DNA from: Bacteroidales bacterium
GTDB lineage: Bacteria > Bacteroidota > Bacteroidia > Bacteroidales > VadinHA17
Reading direction: 5' to 3'
Assembly (NCBI GenBank): GCA_017882345.1
Contig: JADGPT010000007.1
Coordinates: 1-35,047 of the forward strand
Length of the DNA stretch: 35,047 nt
Shown here piece by piece: positions 1 to 9,257 of the stretch. Made by a program: the position numbers and the translations under genes. Positions within the stretch are counted from its first letter, which is position 1. Each line of letters opens with the position of its first letter. Under the pieces are notes generated by a model. That model saw only the letters and a list, made by a program, of their open reading frames with translations, did not search any database and was not told the DNA's origin.

Positions 1-185
1 ATTGTGAATGTCCAGGCCTTTAAGTATCCGTTATCAACAAATTTTTCACGACTCGAAAGAATTTTCAGAAAAGTTTCCTGTACCAGATCCTTTGCATCAG
101 AATTACTTAACCTGAGATGATATGCATATTTCAGTAAACTTGGTTCAAGATCTAATAATTGATCACAAAATTCAATTGCTGTCAT
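1..185 (-). CDS. RNA polymerase ECF-type sigma-70 factor, N-terminal part (runs off window)
   Basis: Own reverse translation from the ATG at 185: MTAIEFCDQLLDLEPSLLKYAYHLRLSNSDAKDLVQETFLKILSSREKFVDNGYLKAWTFT. This is a sigma-70 region 2 pattern (DAKDLVQETFLK). It is too short for the ORF track. Confidence 0.8.
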   Translation of the reverse strand, partial: MTAIEFCDQLLDLEPSLLKYAYHLRLSNSDAKDLVQETFLKILSSREKFVDNGYLKAWTFT

Positions 186-226
186 ATACTTGGTTTTAAT
201 CAGATAAATTATTTGTCTTGTCTGGC

Positions 227-1432
227 TTAAGTTGGATAAATGCGCATCTCGTCAAAAAAAGGTGTTCGCTTTTCTTCAACACATTTTGCTGCATACAGAT
301 AAAGTGCAGCGCTCCATGTTTGCCAATCCTGTCCCATAGGTTTGCCGTCCTGAGCTTTTATCCACTCATTAAATCCAAAATTGACTTCTGCGGTACTGGA
401 AATCTTAATCAGATGAGTAAGCGCCACCAGTTTTTCCCTGGCAAGTGAATACTTTTTAGCCGCGACCAGAGCTGCCACATAAAACCCGCATACAAAAGGC
501 CATATACCTCCGTTATGATATTCTCCAGGGTTATTATAAATTGCATATCTTGGAAGCCAGTCAGGATCTTCAGGCTTAATATAAGGAAAGAAGTTAGGTG
601 GAAGATCGACTGCCAGGTCACCTCTTTTTTCCATTCCTTCACATTCCTCTTCGATCCATGAAATCATTTCTTCAGCTCTTGTGGGAGAAGCGATTCCGGA
701 AAGAATAGCAAGGCTGTTACCCAGAAGATCAAAACGTTCGCTGCTATGAATTTTATATGACCAGAAAGCATAGTATGGTTTATGTTTTACGACAAGACCT
801 TCGTGGACATGATGATGCATCGTTCCACAGGTAATCGTGAACCGGCTCATCTCGCTGTGCACTCTGTCGGCTTTTTCGTTCTTGCCCAGAAGCCGGAGAT
901 AGCTATAAACAAGCGTGTTAACAAATAGCCCATATCCTGTTACCCATTGTTCATCCCTCCAATCGCTGGTTGGCTGCTGGGCAACCAGATTCCTGTCAGA
1001 TGGACTTTGATACTCCATCCAGTTCAGGGCTTTCTCAACTGCATCATTAAGAAAATCAGGTTCACCGGATACCTTTCTGAAAATGCCAACCCCGAACAAA
1101 AACAAAGGAGTGGTATCGCTTGATCCCCGGTCCTCTTTGTCGTGTACCAGGGAAGGTATATGACCATGCATTGTCTGGTTTATTGCCAGAGTCTCCAAAA
1201 CCTTCCGGATACTCTCCAGCAGCTTTTTGTTCTCTGATGCCGCTATTCCCAAAATTGAAAACATCAAGTCTCTTGTATACGGTTCAGGATATCCCCAGCC
1301 GGCAGTGCGGGGCAGGCCACGAAATGGTCCGTGTGCATTAAAAAGCAGTACTTCAATCGCTGCCTTCCTTGCCTCTTCTATCTCTTGCCAGTTTTTAGTT
1401 TCCATAGTTTTAATTTGAAAATTGTAAATCAA
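227..1432 (-). CDS. Amylo-alpha-1,6-glucosidase / GH100-like (alpha/alpha)6 toroid glycosidase
   Basis: 401 aa ORF; motifs GWGYPEPYTRDLMFSILG, GHIPSLVHD, YHNGGIWPFVCGFYVAAL, typical of glycogen-debranching/invertase-like toroid enzymes. Confidence 0.7.
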   Translation of the reverse strand: MIYNFQIKTMETKNWQEIEEARKAAIEVLLFNAHGPFRGLPRTAGWGYPEPYTRDLMFSILGIAASENKKLLESIRKVLETLAINQTMHGHIPSLVHDKEDRGSSDTTPLFLFGVGIFRKVSGEPDFLNDAVEKALNWMEYQSPSDRNLVAQQPTSDWRDEQWVTGYGLFVNTLVYSYLRLLGKNEKADRVHSEMSRFTITCGTMHHHVHEGLVVKHKPYYAFWSYKIHSSERFDLLGNSLAILSGIASPTRAEEMISWIEEECEGMEKRGDLAVDLPPNFFPYIKPEDPDWLPRYAIYNNPGEYHNGGIWPFVCGFYVAALVAAKKYSLAREKLVALTHLIKISSTAEVNFGFNEWIKAQDGKPMGQDWQTWSAALYLYAAKCVEEKRTPFFDEMRIYPT

Positions 1433-1460
1433 TTAATAATTCGCACTTCTCATTTTCAAA

Positions 1461-2603
1461 TTATGTTATTCCCAATTTCTCGGTTATAATCTGAACAAAC
1501 CGTTTTGCAACAACACGGTAGTCAAAATACTCAACTACACGTTTCCTTGCGGCTTTGCCCATTTTTTCACGCAATGTCGCATCAGTCATAAGATCCATTA
1601 AATAGTTGGCAATATCATGAACACTTGCACGATAGTCCACTGTCCGTGGATCTTTAAATGCAACCCTGTGGTTGTCTTCAAAGCCTGATTCGTCACCAAG
1701 AATCACTTCGTTCACAATAATTTTCTGTGCTATATTTGCCAGGAATGCCGTTTCTCCATGTACAAGTGTATCGAGCATTCCCATGGCTTTAATACCTATA
1801 ACCGGTTTTCCACAAGCGCCTGCTTCCACCTGAGGCATACCAAAACCTTCAAGTCGCGAAGGTGCAGCGTATATATCGCAGGCGCCTATCAGGTAGGGCA
1901 TGAAATTACGTGAAATGATGTTTGTTGCATAGGTAACATTTTTTTCGATGCCTAAATGTGTCGCCAGTTCCAGATCAGTCAGGTTTTGAAGTTTGGTCCG
2001 TGGCTGGGGCCATACTTTGCAGACATATTTCCAATCGGGCGCTTTTGTATCAATGATGGCAAGGGCCTGCATTACCTCCTGTGCACCTTTTGATGCAGCA
2101 TCGCCTCCGACAGTAAGAATCATTATCTGATCCGGTGAAACCCCCAGCGCTTCGCGTACGGCCAGAATTTTCGGGTCGTCTTTATTACAAGGGGTAAAAG
2201 CATCTGTATCGCAGCCAACCGGCAGCACCTCAATTATATCACTATTTATCCCGTCGCGAACATACATTTCCTTTACCCAGTTCGATGTTACCATGATAAG
2301 TGGAAGGGCATTCAGCACCTCCTGGTAGTTTGCAATATAACCATCGGCAACCAGCCAGGGGACAGGCTGAACTCCATATCGTTGCGGATGAAGTACCAGA
2401 TGCGGTGTATGCCCCCAATAACCGACACCAACAACAATATCCGGCTCAAACCAGCGGTAGTACCATTCCTTTTCCTGGGGTGATTCGAGATTAACTGCAT
2501 GGGCATCAATTCCCATTTTAGTGAGGCCCCTGTATAGCAGATCTCCCTGGGTTGCAAGCCCCCCGGGGGAAGCAGGGTAGTCATATAATAATAATACTTT
2601 CAT
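1461..2603 (-). CDS. Glycosyltransferase family 4 (GT-B fold)
   Basis: 380 aa ORF; LLLYDYPASPGGLATQGDLLYRGL N-terminus, LPVGCDTDAF, APSRLEGFGMPQVEAGACGKPVIG donor-binding motif. Confidence 0.85.
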   Translation of the reverse strand: MKVLLLYDYPASPGGLATQGDLLYRGLTKMGIDAHAVNLESPQEKEWYYRWFEPDIVVGVGYWGHTPHLVLHPQRYGVQPVPWLVADGYIANYQEVLNALPLIMVTSNWVKEMYVRDGINSDIIEVLPVGCDTDAFTPCNKDDPKILAVREALGVSPDQIMILTVGGDAASKGAQEVMQALAIIDTKAPDWKYVCKVWPQPRTKLQNLTDLELATHLGIEKNVTYATNIISRNFMPYLIGACDIYAAPSRLEGFGMPQVEAGACGKPVIGIKAMGMLDTLVHGETAFLANIAQKIIVNEVILGDESGFEDNHRVAFKDPRTVDYRASVHDIANYLMDLMTDATLREKMGKAARKRVVEYFDYRVVAKRFVQIITEKLGIT

Positions 2604-2624
2604 GATAAAATAATTTTCAAATTT

Positions 2625-3287
2625 TCATATCGGCTCATTTTCAAATTTATTAAGCCATCTTTTAGCATCACGGGGATCAGTAAATTGCCAGAATGATTCA
2701 GATCTTGGTGTGGTTTCTGCTTCAAAACCACTTTTTTCAAATCCATACGTTTCAGTAATTATACTATATTTTCGAAGCCATATCCGTTTCGAAAGTGACC
2801 GGTAGACACTGGCATTTTCCACAGCAACCGGATAGTGTTTTTTGTTATCGTCAGTATAAGCGAAGTTCCATAATTCGTTTGTTGAAATTCTACCCGTACT
2901 CCAGAGTTTAATTACTGCTTTACCTGTTTCCTCATGCCTGAGGTGTCGGGTGTATTCTCCGGTTGGATTATGAGAAATTATCAGGTCGAAATGTTTTGCA
3001 GGTAATAAGTTCAGGATAGTCTTTTCAACCTCATTTCCCATTAATGGCTTTTGTTCAGGGCCATCATCGAGGTCGCCCATAATCCCTTCAGATTTAAGAA
3101 TTTTTAATGCATTGTTAAACCTAAAGGAGCGATCTTTATCTTTTCCCCTGCAAAGACAGACAATAAACCATTTCCAGGCCGGGTGCCTCAGTATTGTCCC
3201 TCCGGCCCATAATGTTTCATCATCGGGGTGAGCTACTATAACTGCAACGGTCTTTGCGGAGAAGGGTGTCATGTGGACATCTTTCAA
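2625..3287 (-). CDS. PIG-L family deacetylase (LmbE-like)
   Basis: 220 aa ORF; VAVIVAHPDDETLWAGGTI zinc-binding AHPDDE motif. Confidence 0.88.
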   Translation of the reverse strand: MKDVHMTPFSAKTVAVIVAHPDDETLWAGGTILRHPAWKWFIVCLCRGKDKDRSFRFNNALKILKSEGIMGDLDDGPEQKPLMGNEVEKTILNLLPAKHFDLIISHNPTGEYTRHLRHEETGKAVIKLWSTGRISTNELWNFAYTDDNKKHYPVAVENASVYRSLSKRIWLRKYSIITETYGFEKSGFEAETTPRSESFWQFTDPRDAKRWLNKFENEPI

Positions 3288-3288
3288 T

Positions 3289-4110
3289 CTACTGATATAA
3301 TAGCTTAAATATTTCGTTCAGGTCAGGAGACAGGATGATTTCAGTTCTGCGGTTGCCGGAACGACCTTCATCTGTTTCATTTGATTTTACGGGGTGAAAC
3401 TGGCCTTTGCCTGAAGCAGTGATACGGATTGGATCAAAACCGTTGTCTAAAGTCAAAATACGTACAATAGAAGTTGCGCGTGCTGTACTGAGATCCCAGT
3501 TGTCTTTAAACATATTGGTTTTAATGGGGATGTTATCCGTATGGCCCTCAATCATCACATTAATGTCTTTGGTATTGTTCAGAACCACGGCAAGAGATTT
3601 GAGCGCTTCTTTTCCTTTAGGATCAACCACATCACTGCCCGATTTGAACAGAAGCTTTTCTTCGAGAGCAACATAAACGTTTCCGTCTTTATTATAAACA
3701 TATAACTCATCGCTCTTATATTTCATCAGTGCATCGGCTATTGAATTTTTTAGTTTGGTCATTACATCCTTTTGGGATTGAATCATATCCTGAAGGGTTT
3801 TTAACCGTTTCGCCTGATCGGCAATAGTCATTTTTGATTCGGCAGAATTAATTTTTGAATCATTTTTAACTGTAGTATATTCATTTTGCAATGAGGTGTA
3901 TTCATTCTGCAATGATGCTTTAGTCAGATTAAGATTTTTTACCTTCTCATTACAATCGTTCAGTTGACTTTGTATATAGGTGCTGTCTCTTTGCAGTTTA
4001 TCAACTCTGGCTCGCGAACTTAAAAGCTTTTTACCAGGTCCGCATGACGTAAATATCAAACTAAGAATCAGGAATAAGAATGCTGGGATACGAAATGTTT
4101 TTTTCATCAT
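3289..4110 (-). CDS. OmpA-family C-terminal peptidoglycan-binding lipoprotein with coiled coil
   Basis: 273 aa; lipobox-like LIFTSCGP, coiled coil with SLQNEYTSLQNEYT repeat, OmpA_C motif VMIEGHTDNIPIKT...LSTARATSIVRIL...NRRTEI. Confidence 0.88.
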   Translation of the reverse strand: MMKKTFRIPAFLFLILSLIFTSCGPGKKLLSSRARVDKLQRDSTYIQSQLNDCNEKVKNLNLTKASLQNEYTSLQNEYTTVKNDSKINSAESKMTIADQAKRLKTLQDMIQSQKDVMTKLKNSIADALMKYKSDELYVYNKDGNVYVALEEKLLFKSGSDVVDPKGKEALKSLAVVLNNTKDINVMIEGHTDNIPIKTNMFKDNWDLSTARATSIVRILTLDNGFDPIRITASGKGQFHPVKSNETDEGRSGNRRTEIILSPDLNEIFKLLYQ

Positions 4111-4165
4111 GGTGGTATTAAGTGAATATTATTATACAAAGATCAGTTACCTGAAAAGGGAAAAC

Positions 4166-4200
4166 GTTACACAACTTTATTATTATTTTACATTATTCAC
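4166..4200 (-). promoter_or_regulatory. Operator-like site S1: GTGAATA-ATGTAAA-N14-GTGTAAC (minus-strand sense)
   Basis: Reverse complement reads gtgaataatgtaaaataataataaagttgtgtaac, 55 bp upstream of the ompA-like gene. Matches three other sites in the window. Confidence 0.6.
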
Positions 4201-4238
4201 ACATAATATCAGGTTACCTGATCCTAATCGGCCAGAAT

Positions 4239-5132
4239 TCAGGTTTTAATAGTTACAGCAACATCTGTCGCGGGAACGTCTCCTGTTAAATGATCAGCAG
4301 TGGCACGGGTAAATTCAGCGCCATAGAAAAAAATCATGGAAGAATAACTAACCCACAGAAGAATTAAAACAATTGAACCGGCTGCGCCGTAAGCAGATCC
4401 GGGATCTGTTTTAGTCAAATAAAATCCAATGGCAGTTTTCCCGACTATAAAAAGAAAAGCAGTTATTATTGAGCCGAGCCATAAATGTTTCCATTGAATT
4501 TTTGCGTCAGGTAATATTTTAAACATAAGTGCAAACAGGAACATGACAACCACAAACGAAATAATGAAATTAAGCACAAAAAAATTTGTGAGGACAAGTT
4601 TTGGCCAGTGATATAGGACCCATTCGCTCAGCGCTGCCAGAAGAGTGGTGATTACAAGTGAGATTAACATTAAAAAACCAACGGATACAATTAAACCAAA
4701 TGAAAATAGTCTTGTGCGTATTAGTGCTAAAATGGGTCTGCGTGGTCTGACTTTTACTTCCCAGATAATATTTAATGCTTTCTGTAATTCAACAAAAACT
4801 CCTGTTGCGCCCACAAGTATAGCAGCTAAACCAACGATAGTTGCAAATAATGATTTATTGGATTTGCTTACGCTGATGATTATATCCTGCACCTGCTTCG
4901 CTGTTTCCACGCCCATTATTGAGGATACCTGTTTATATATATTGCCTGTGATGACATCGCGCTGAAAAAAAAGGTTGGCAATAGAAAGAACCATAATAAG
5001 TAAACCAGGAATACTAAAAATGGCATAGTAAGCAATCACAGCACTTTGCATAAACGGATCTTTTTTCCACCAGCGTTTTGAGGCAGATCCGGCAATTTTA
5101 AAAAAGGATCTTATTTTTTTCTTATAAAACAT
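4239..5132 (-). CDS. YihY/BrkB family inner-membrane protein
   Basis: 297 aa; multiple TM segments, AYYAIFSIPGLLIMV and GSIVLILLWVSYSSMIFFYGAEFTR typical of the family. Confidence 0.88.
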   Translation of the reverse strand: MFYKKKIRSFFKIAGSASKRWWKKDPFMQSAVIAYYAIFSIPGLLIMVLSIANLFFQRDVITGNIYKQVSSIMGVETAKQVQDIIISVSKSNKSLFATIVGLAAILVGATGVFVELQKALNIIWEVKVRPRRPILALIRTRLFSFGLIVSVGFLMLISLVITTLLAALSEWVLYHWPKLVLTNFFVLNFIISFVVVMFLFALMFKILPDAKIQWKHLWLGSIITAFLFIVGKTAIGFYLTKTDPGSAYGAAGSIVLILLWVSYSSMIFFYGAEFTRATADHLTGDVPATDVAVTIKT

Positions 5133-5153
5133 CCAATTTACGGATTAAAGGTT

Positions 5154-6626
5154 TTATCTGGAGTTTTTAAGTTCAGCCAGGAGTTCATTTAAATCAATGG
5201 TAGCGTAACTAGACGCGTAGTCTGACATGGCATAGGGAACAATAAGATCTCTATTGTGAATAATAGAACCACAGGAGTAAACTACATTTGGCACATAACC
5301 TTCTCTTTCTTCATTATTGGGAGCCAACAGGGGTGTCTTCAGCCTGCCAATTTCCAGTTCAGGATTATTAAGTTCATATAATGATGCTCCTAAAACGTAT
5401 TCTCTCATAGGCCCTACTCCATGTGTTATAACGAGCCAGCCCTCTTCCGTCTCAATAGGTGAGCCGCAATTTCCTACTTGCACCAGTTCCCAGGAATACT
5501 TTGGTTTCTGAATAACTTTGGCTTCGCGCCAGATATTGATATTCTCGGAAAAGGATATATAATTATTTATCCCGTCTATTCTGCAAAGAATGGCATATTT
5601 CCCGTTGATCTTTCTGGGAAACAATGCCATTCCTTTGTTCTGTGCGAGTTCCCCATGAATGGGTAGTCCTTTGAAGTTATAGAAATCTCTGGTTGAAAGT
5701 AACTTCGGTAAAATGGACATACCATCATAAGCAGTATAGGTGGCATAGTAAATAACTTCACCGTTTTCCTCTGTAAACTTAACAAAACGGGCATCTTCAA
5801 TACCATTTTTTTCAGTTTCAGAGATTGGGAATATTACTCTCTCGGAAATTGCCGAATCAAGAGAAAATTTAATTTCATAATGTGACAGAGCAAGCCACAT
5901 CATTTGATTAATGATTAATTCTTTAGCTGGTGTAAGTTGATGTGCTTTTCTTGTTTCTTCAACCGCCCTTTTCATTTCACCATAAGTAAATCTGTCACCC
6001 AGTTTTTCCAATACAAAAACGGGGGATAACTTATTGTCGAAATCACGCATTTCATCCAGCTTTTTAATAAATGATTTTTTATTGTAAATATGTCTTTTGA
6101 TTCGTTCAGCTTCTGCCAGCATATTACCGACAGGTTCAATAATCAGATTATTTTTCTTATCAATAATAGCTGAACGAAAAACTATGGATGAAATATGCCC
6201 TTCCCCGGTTGCCCTGAAACTAAAAATTACTCTTGTTGCATCCTTTCCTGTTTCTGATTGATCAGGATCTTCTACGATTGATGGATTAAAAAATGCTGCC
6301 GATTCAATTGAGAATTCCATTGTGAAATAGGATCCGATAAGCGCTTTACGTGATTGATTTAATTTGGCTGGTTTTAGTCCGAGTTCGCCAAACAAGTCAG
6401 ACAGTTTATTAAAATGTGTTTCAAATATCAGTGAAATATTTCTGTGACGTCTGGAAAACCCTCTCAGTACCTGACTTAATGCAATAAATACTTCATTATC
6501 AGACATAGCTAATACACCAAGTATAATACTTTTACCTCTTTCATTGGAAAAATAACAGAACCGGGCGATTACCCTGCTGGGATCAGGGGAAAATTTAATA
6601 TTCTTTCTGGTGACTGTAACCTGCAT
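5154..6626 (-). CDS. Glycoside hydrolase/phosphorylase family 130 (GH130) with N-terminal extension
   Basis: 490 aa; GIEDARFVKFTEENGEVIYYATYTAYDG, ALFPRKINGKYAILCR, GSPIETEEGWLVITHGVGPMREYVLGASLYELNNPE. No signal peptide seen. Confidence 0.85.
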   Translation of the reverse strand: MQVTVTRKNIKFSPDPSRVIARFCYFSNERGKSIILGVLAMSDNEVFIALSQVLRGFSRRHRNISLIFETHFNKLSDLFGELGLKPAKLNQSRKALIGSYFTMEFSIESAAFFNPSIVEDPDQSETGKDATRVIFSFRATGEGHISSIVFRSAIIDKKNNLIIEPVGNMLAEAERIKRHIYNKKSFIKKLDEMRDFDNKLSPVFVLEKLGDRFTYGEMKRAVEETRKAHQLTPAKELIINQMMWLALSHYEIKFSLDSAISERVIFPISETEKNGIEDARFVKFTEENGEVIYYATYTAYDGMSILPKLLSTRDFYNFKGLPIHGELAQNKGMALFPRKINGKYAILCRIDGINNYISFSENINIWREAKVIQKPKYSWELVQVGNCGSPIETEEGWLVITHGVGPMREYVLGASLYELNNPELEIGRLKTPLLAPNNEEREGYVPNVVYSCGSIIHNRDLIVPYAMSDYASSYATIDLNELLAELKNSR

Positions 6627-6704
6627 TTTTCTGATTTTATTTTAACCTTAATAATGAAATAAAAACGATAAATCCTGATTCTATTAATCTGATAAATTAT
6701 AAAT

Positions 6705-6758
6705 CCTCACACCTCACACCTCACACCTCACACCTCACGCCTCATGCTCACACCTCAT
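6705..6758. repeat. Intergenic 7-bp minisatellite (cctcaca)n, imperfect at the right end
   Basis: Direct reading: cctcaca x4, cctcacg, cctcatg, ctcaca, cctcatt between the GH130 and GT4-fusion genes. Confidence 0.9.
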
Positions 6759-6761
6759 TCC

Positions 6762-9257
6762 TTAATACCATATTTTGTATCTCTTAGTATTTTTTTTGGT
6801 TATTCCGGAGGCATCTGCAAACTCCTTCGAATATCCTGGTGCTGATAAAACAATCGCTTCTTTTTTTATTGATTTCTTTTTAGAATCTTCCAGGAATTGA
6901 TTATCGGGTGTATTAGCCTGCTTTCTATACTTTTCAATCGTCAATCGTGCCATCAGATAACTTATTGTAGATTCTGCTCCCTGGTTGAGGTTCACATGAG
7001 TTTCTTCCAATCCATCATAACAGCCACCTGTACATGGATTATAAATTATCTGATGTAAGCGGTTGTTTCCCAAAAACCAGTTAAACGCGGTTTCCATTTT
7101 TATAAGGTATTCTTCATCAAAAAATGCATCATAAAATTTACTTAATGTCATAATTGTATAGGCAACATCAATCGGTTGCTCACCAAAATGACCGGCTACC
7201 TTACCCTTTTGCAGCCAGTTCCTATTTGATATTACTTCTATCCCGTTTTCATTAAAAGTTTTCGACAACAGGAAACGAAGCGAGGTTATGGCGATTTCTT
7301 TGTAAATTGTATCTCCTGATAACAACCAGGCATATAGCAAGGCTTCAGGTAGGATGCTGTTTGCATAAGTAAGATAACCCTCAAACCATTGCCATTTTTC
7401 GTTTGATTCATGTTTGTACATCTCAACCAATCTATTTGCCAGCGTTCTTATAAGGTCAAGGTTTTCTGACGATTTTATGGTTATGTAATAATAATACAAC
7501 CCCTTTATAGAGAAGGCCATTGCCCGCGTGGAATGTATCGTTTCAATATGAGGAATTCCTTTTTTAATGATTGCTAAAGCCTCTGAACTGGTTTTCGCGG
7601 GAAGCAAATGTTTCTTAGAGATTAAATAACCAAGGGACCAGACAGCCCTTCCATTCGCATCATCAAGATTTGCAGCTTTATTTTGACCGGTAAATTTATT
7701 TTCAATATCCAGATAGTTTAAAAAGTCACCTGCAGGTTGCTGACAAAGTTTAATAAAACTGAGATATTTATTTATGTACCAGATACTTTTGGTATCGCGG
7801 GTTAAGATGAAATGCATACATAGAGCTACCGCGGCTCTGGCGTTATCATCCAGTGTGTACCCTGTACAGAGATCAGGCTGATTGATTTTTGAAAACTGAA
7901 TGATCCCTGTATCGGTTGTCATTTGTTCTATATGGTCCAGATTAATGGGCGGGAGATTATATTGTAATGCAATTTTATCGCGAGCTATTTTTTTGAATAG
8001 TATAGTATGTTCAACAGCAGAATTTTCCCAGGATGTGGGAACAATTTTCTGTAAGGTATTTATTCTGATATTTCCTCTTAATTGAGTATCATTCAGTAAC
8101 CGGATAACTCCATCAGCTAATTGTTTTGAGTCCCGAAAATCAATAATAATTCCTGTATCTTCAGTCAGTAGTTCCTTCGCATGAGGAATAGGAGTTGATA
8201 TGATTGGACAGCCACAACTCATTGCATAGGCAAAAGTACCGCTTACAGCCTGGTTAGGATCGTTAGTGGTAAAAAGGTAAATATCTGTAAGCTGCAAATA
8301 TTCAAGCAAATCCGTTAATGTTAAATAGGTATTAATAAATTTAACATGTTGTGTTAAATTATATTGAATTACCATTGTTTCAAGACTTATCCGGTATTTT
8401 TCACCTTCCTCCTTTAAAACTTCAGGATGGGTTTTGCCTATGACGAGAAATAATACATCCGGATTAGTTTTTACTATAGCAGGTAATGCTTTTAATGTAG
8501 TTTCGATACTCTTTCCCGAACTCAGTAAGCCGAACGTTGTAAGTATTTTCCGTCCTTTGAATCTGTATTTTTTTTTCAAAAATTCTTTGCTTAAGTGAGG
8601 TACCAAATGAGTGCCATGGGCTATCACTGATATTTTTTCTTTTGGCAATCCATAATCGATAGTTAATATCCCGGCCGAATTATGAGTCATCACGATGATA
8701 GCTTCACATGCTGCTGCAATACTATTTATGTTAGATTTCAACTGTAGATCAGGATAAGGCAGCACAGTATGGAAAACAATAATAACAGGTTTTGTAAGTA
8801 AGTTTAAAAGTTGAAGAAACGCCTGTTCCTGTTTTTTAAAAAAGCCAAACTCATGCTGGATCAGGACAATTCTGATTCGATGGTCTTTATTAATCTGCAA
8901 GGCCAGTCTTTCGTATCTTTCAGCTAATGATGTCTTAAGAGTATACTTTACTTCCTCTGGATATTGAAAATCTGCATCTCCTGATTCCAGAGCACAGACT
9001 TTTATAGAAAAAGAATTGCTGAATTTATTATTAAGCGCTTTTATCAAATCCTGAGAATAGGTAGCGATACCGCATACCCTGGGTGGATATGATGTAATAA
9101 TCAATATTTCAGCCGGGTCATTGATTTTAGCTATCAGTGGTTTTTGTTTACTCATTAGCGGACTCACCGCGGGATATTCTGATTTTTCAAAGCTAAACAA
9201 CCCTTCGCGATCATAAGATTCCACAGTATTTTGCTTTGGGCCAGTTTTATTTTTCAT
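6762..9257 (-). CDS. GT4 glycosyltransferase fused to a C-terminal alpha/alpha-toroid-like domain
   Basis: 831 aa; N-terminal ITSYPPRVCGIATYSQDLIKAL...HGTHLVPHLS...FAYAMSCGCPIISTPIPHAKELL; C-terminal helical-repeat part TLDDNARAAVALCMHF...AANLDDANGRAVWSLGYL...EPIDVAYTIMTLSKFYDAFFDE. Confidence 0.8.
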   Translation of the reverse strand: MKNKTGPKQNTVESYDREGLFSFEKSEYPAVSPLMSKQKPLIAKINDPAEILIITSYPPRVCGIATYSQDLIKALNNKFSNSFSIKVCALESGDADFQYPEEVKYTLKTSLAERYERLALQINKDHRIRIVLIQHEFGFFKKQEQAFLQLLNLLTKPVIIVFHTVLPYPDLQLKSNINSIAAACEAIIVMTHNSAGILTIDYGLPKEKISVIAHGTHLVPHLSKEFLKKKYRFKGRKILTTFGLLSSGKSIETTLKALPAIVKTNPDVLFLVIGKTHPEVLKEEGEKYRISLETMVIQYNLTQHVKFINTYLTLTDLLEYLQLTDIYLFTTNDPNQAVSGTFAYAMSCGCPIISTPIPHAKELLTEDTGIIIDFRDSKQLADGVIRLLNDTQLRGNIRINTLQKIVPTSWENSAVEHTILFKKIARDKIALQYNLPPINLDHIEQMTTDTGIIQFSKINQPDLCTGYTLDDNARAAVALCMHFILTRDTKSIWYINKYLSFIKLCQQPAGDFLNYLDIENKFTGQNKAANLDDANGRAVWSLGYLISKKHLLPAKTSSEALAIIKKGIPHIETIHSTRAMAFSIKGLYYYYITIKSSENLDLIRTLANRLVEMYKHESNEKWQWFEGYLTYANSILPEALLYAWLLSGDTIYKEIAITSLRFLLSKTFNENGIEVISNRNWLQKGKVAGHFGEQPIDVAYTIMTLSKFYDAFFDEEYLIKMETAFNWFLGNNRLHQIIYNPCTGGCYDGLEETHVNLNQGAESTISYLMARLTIEKYRKQANTPDNQFLEDSKKKSIKKEAIVLSAPGYSKEFADASGITKKNTKRYKIWY

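Noticed and set aside
2605-2650. Recurring aattttcaaattttc stretches (also near 1405-1460 and 28660-28680) as a dispersed repeat
   Set aside because: AT-rich, low-complexity intergenic sequence; too short and degenerate to claim a specific element without a genome-wide count.
4207-4222. Palindrome atcaggttacctgat near S1 as a separate operator
   Set aside because: Only one full copy plus a degenerate one (gatcagttacctga at 4141); not shared with the other S-sites, so not claimed.
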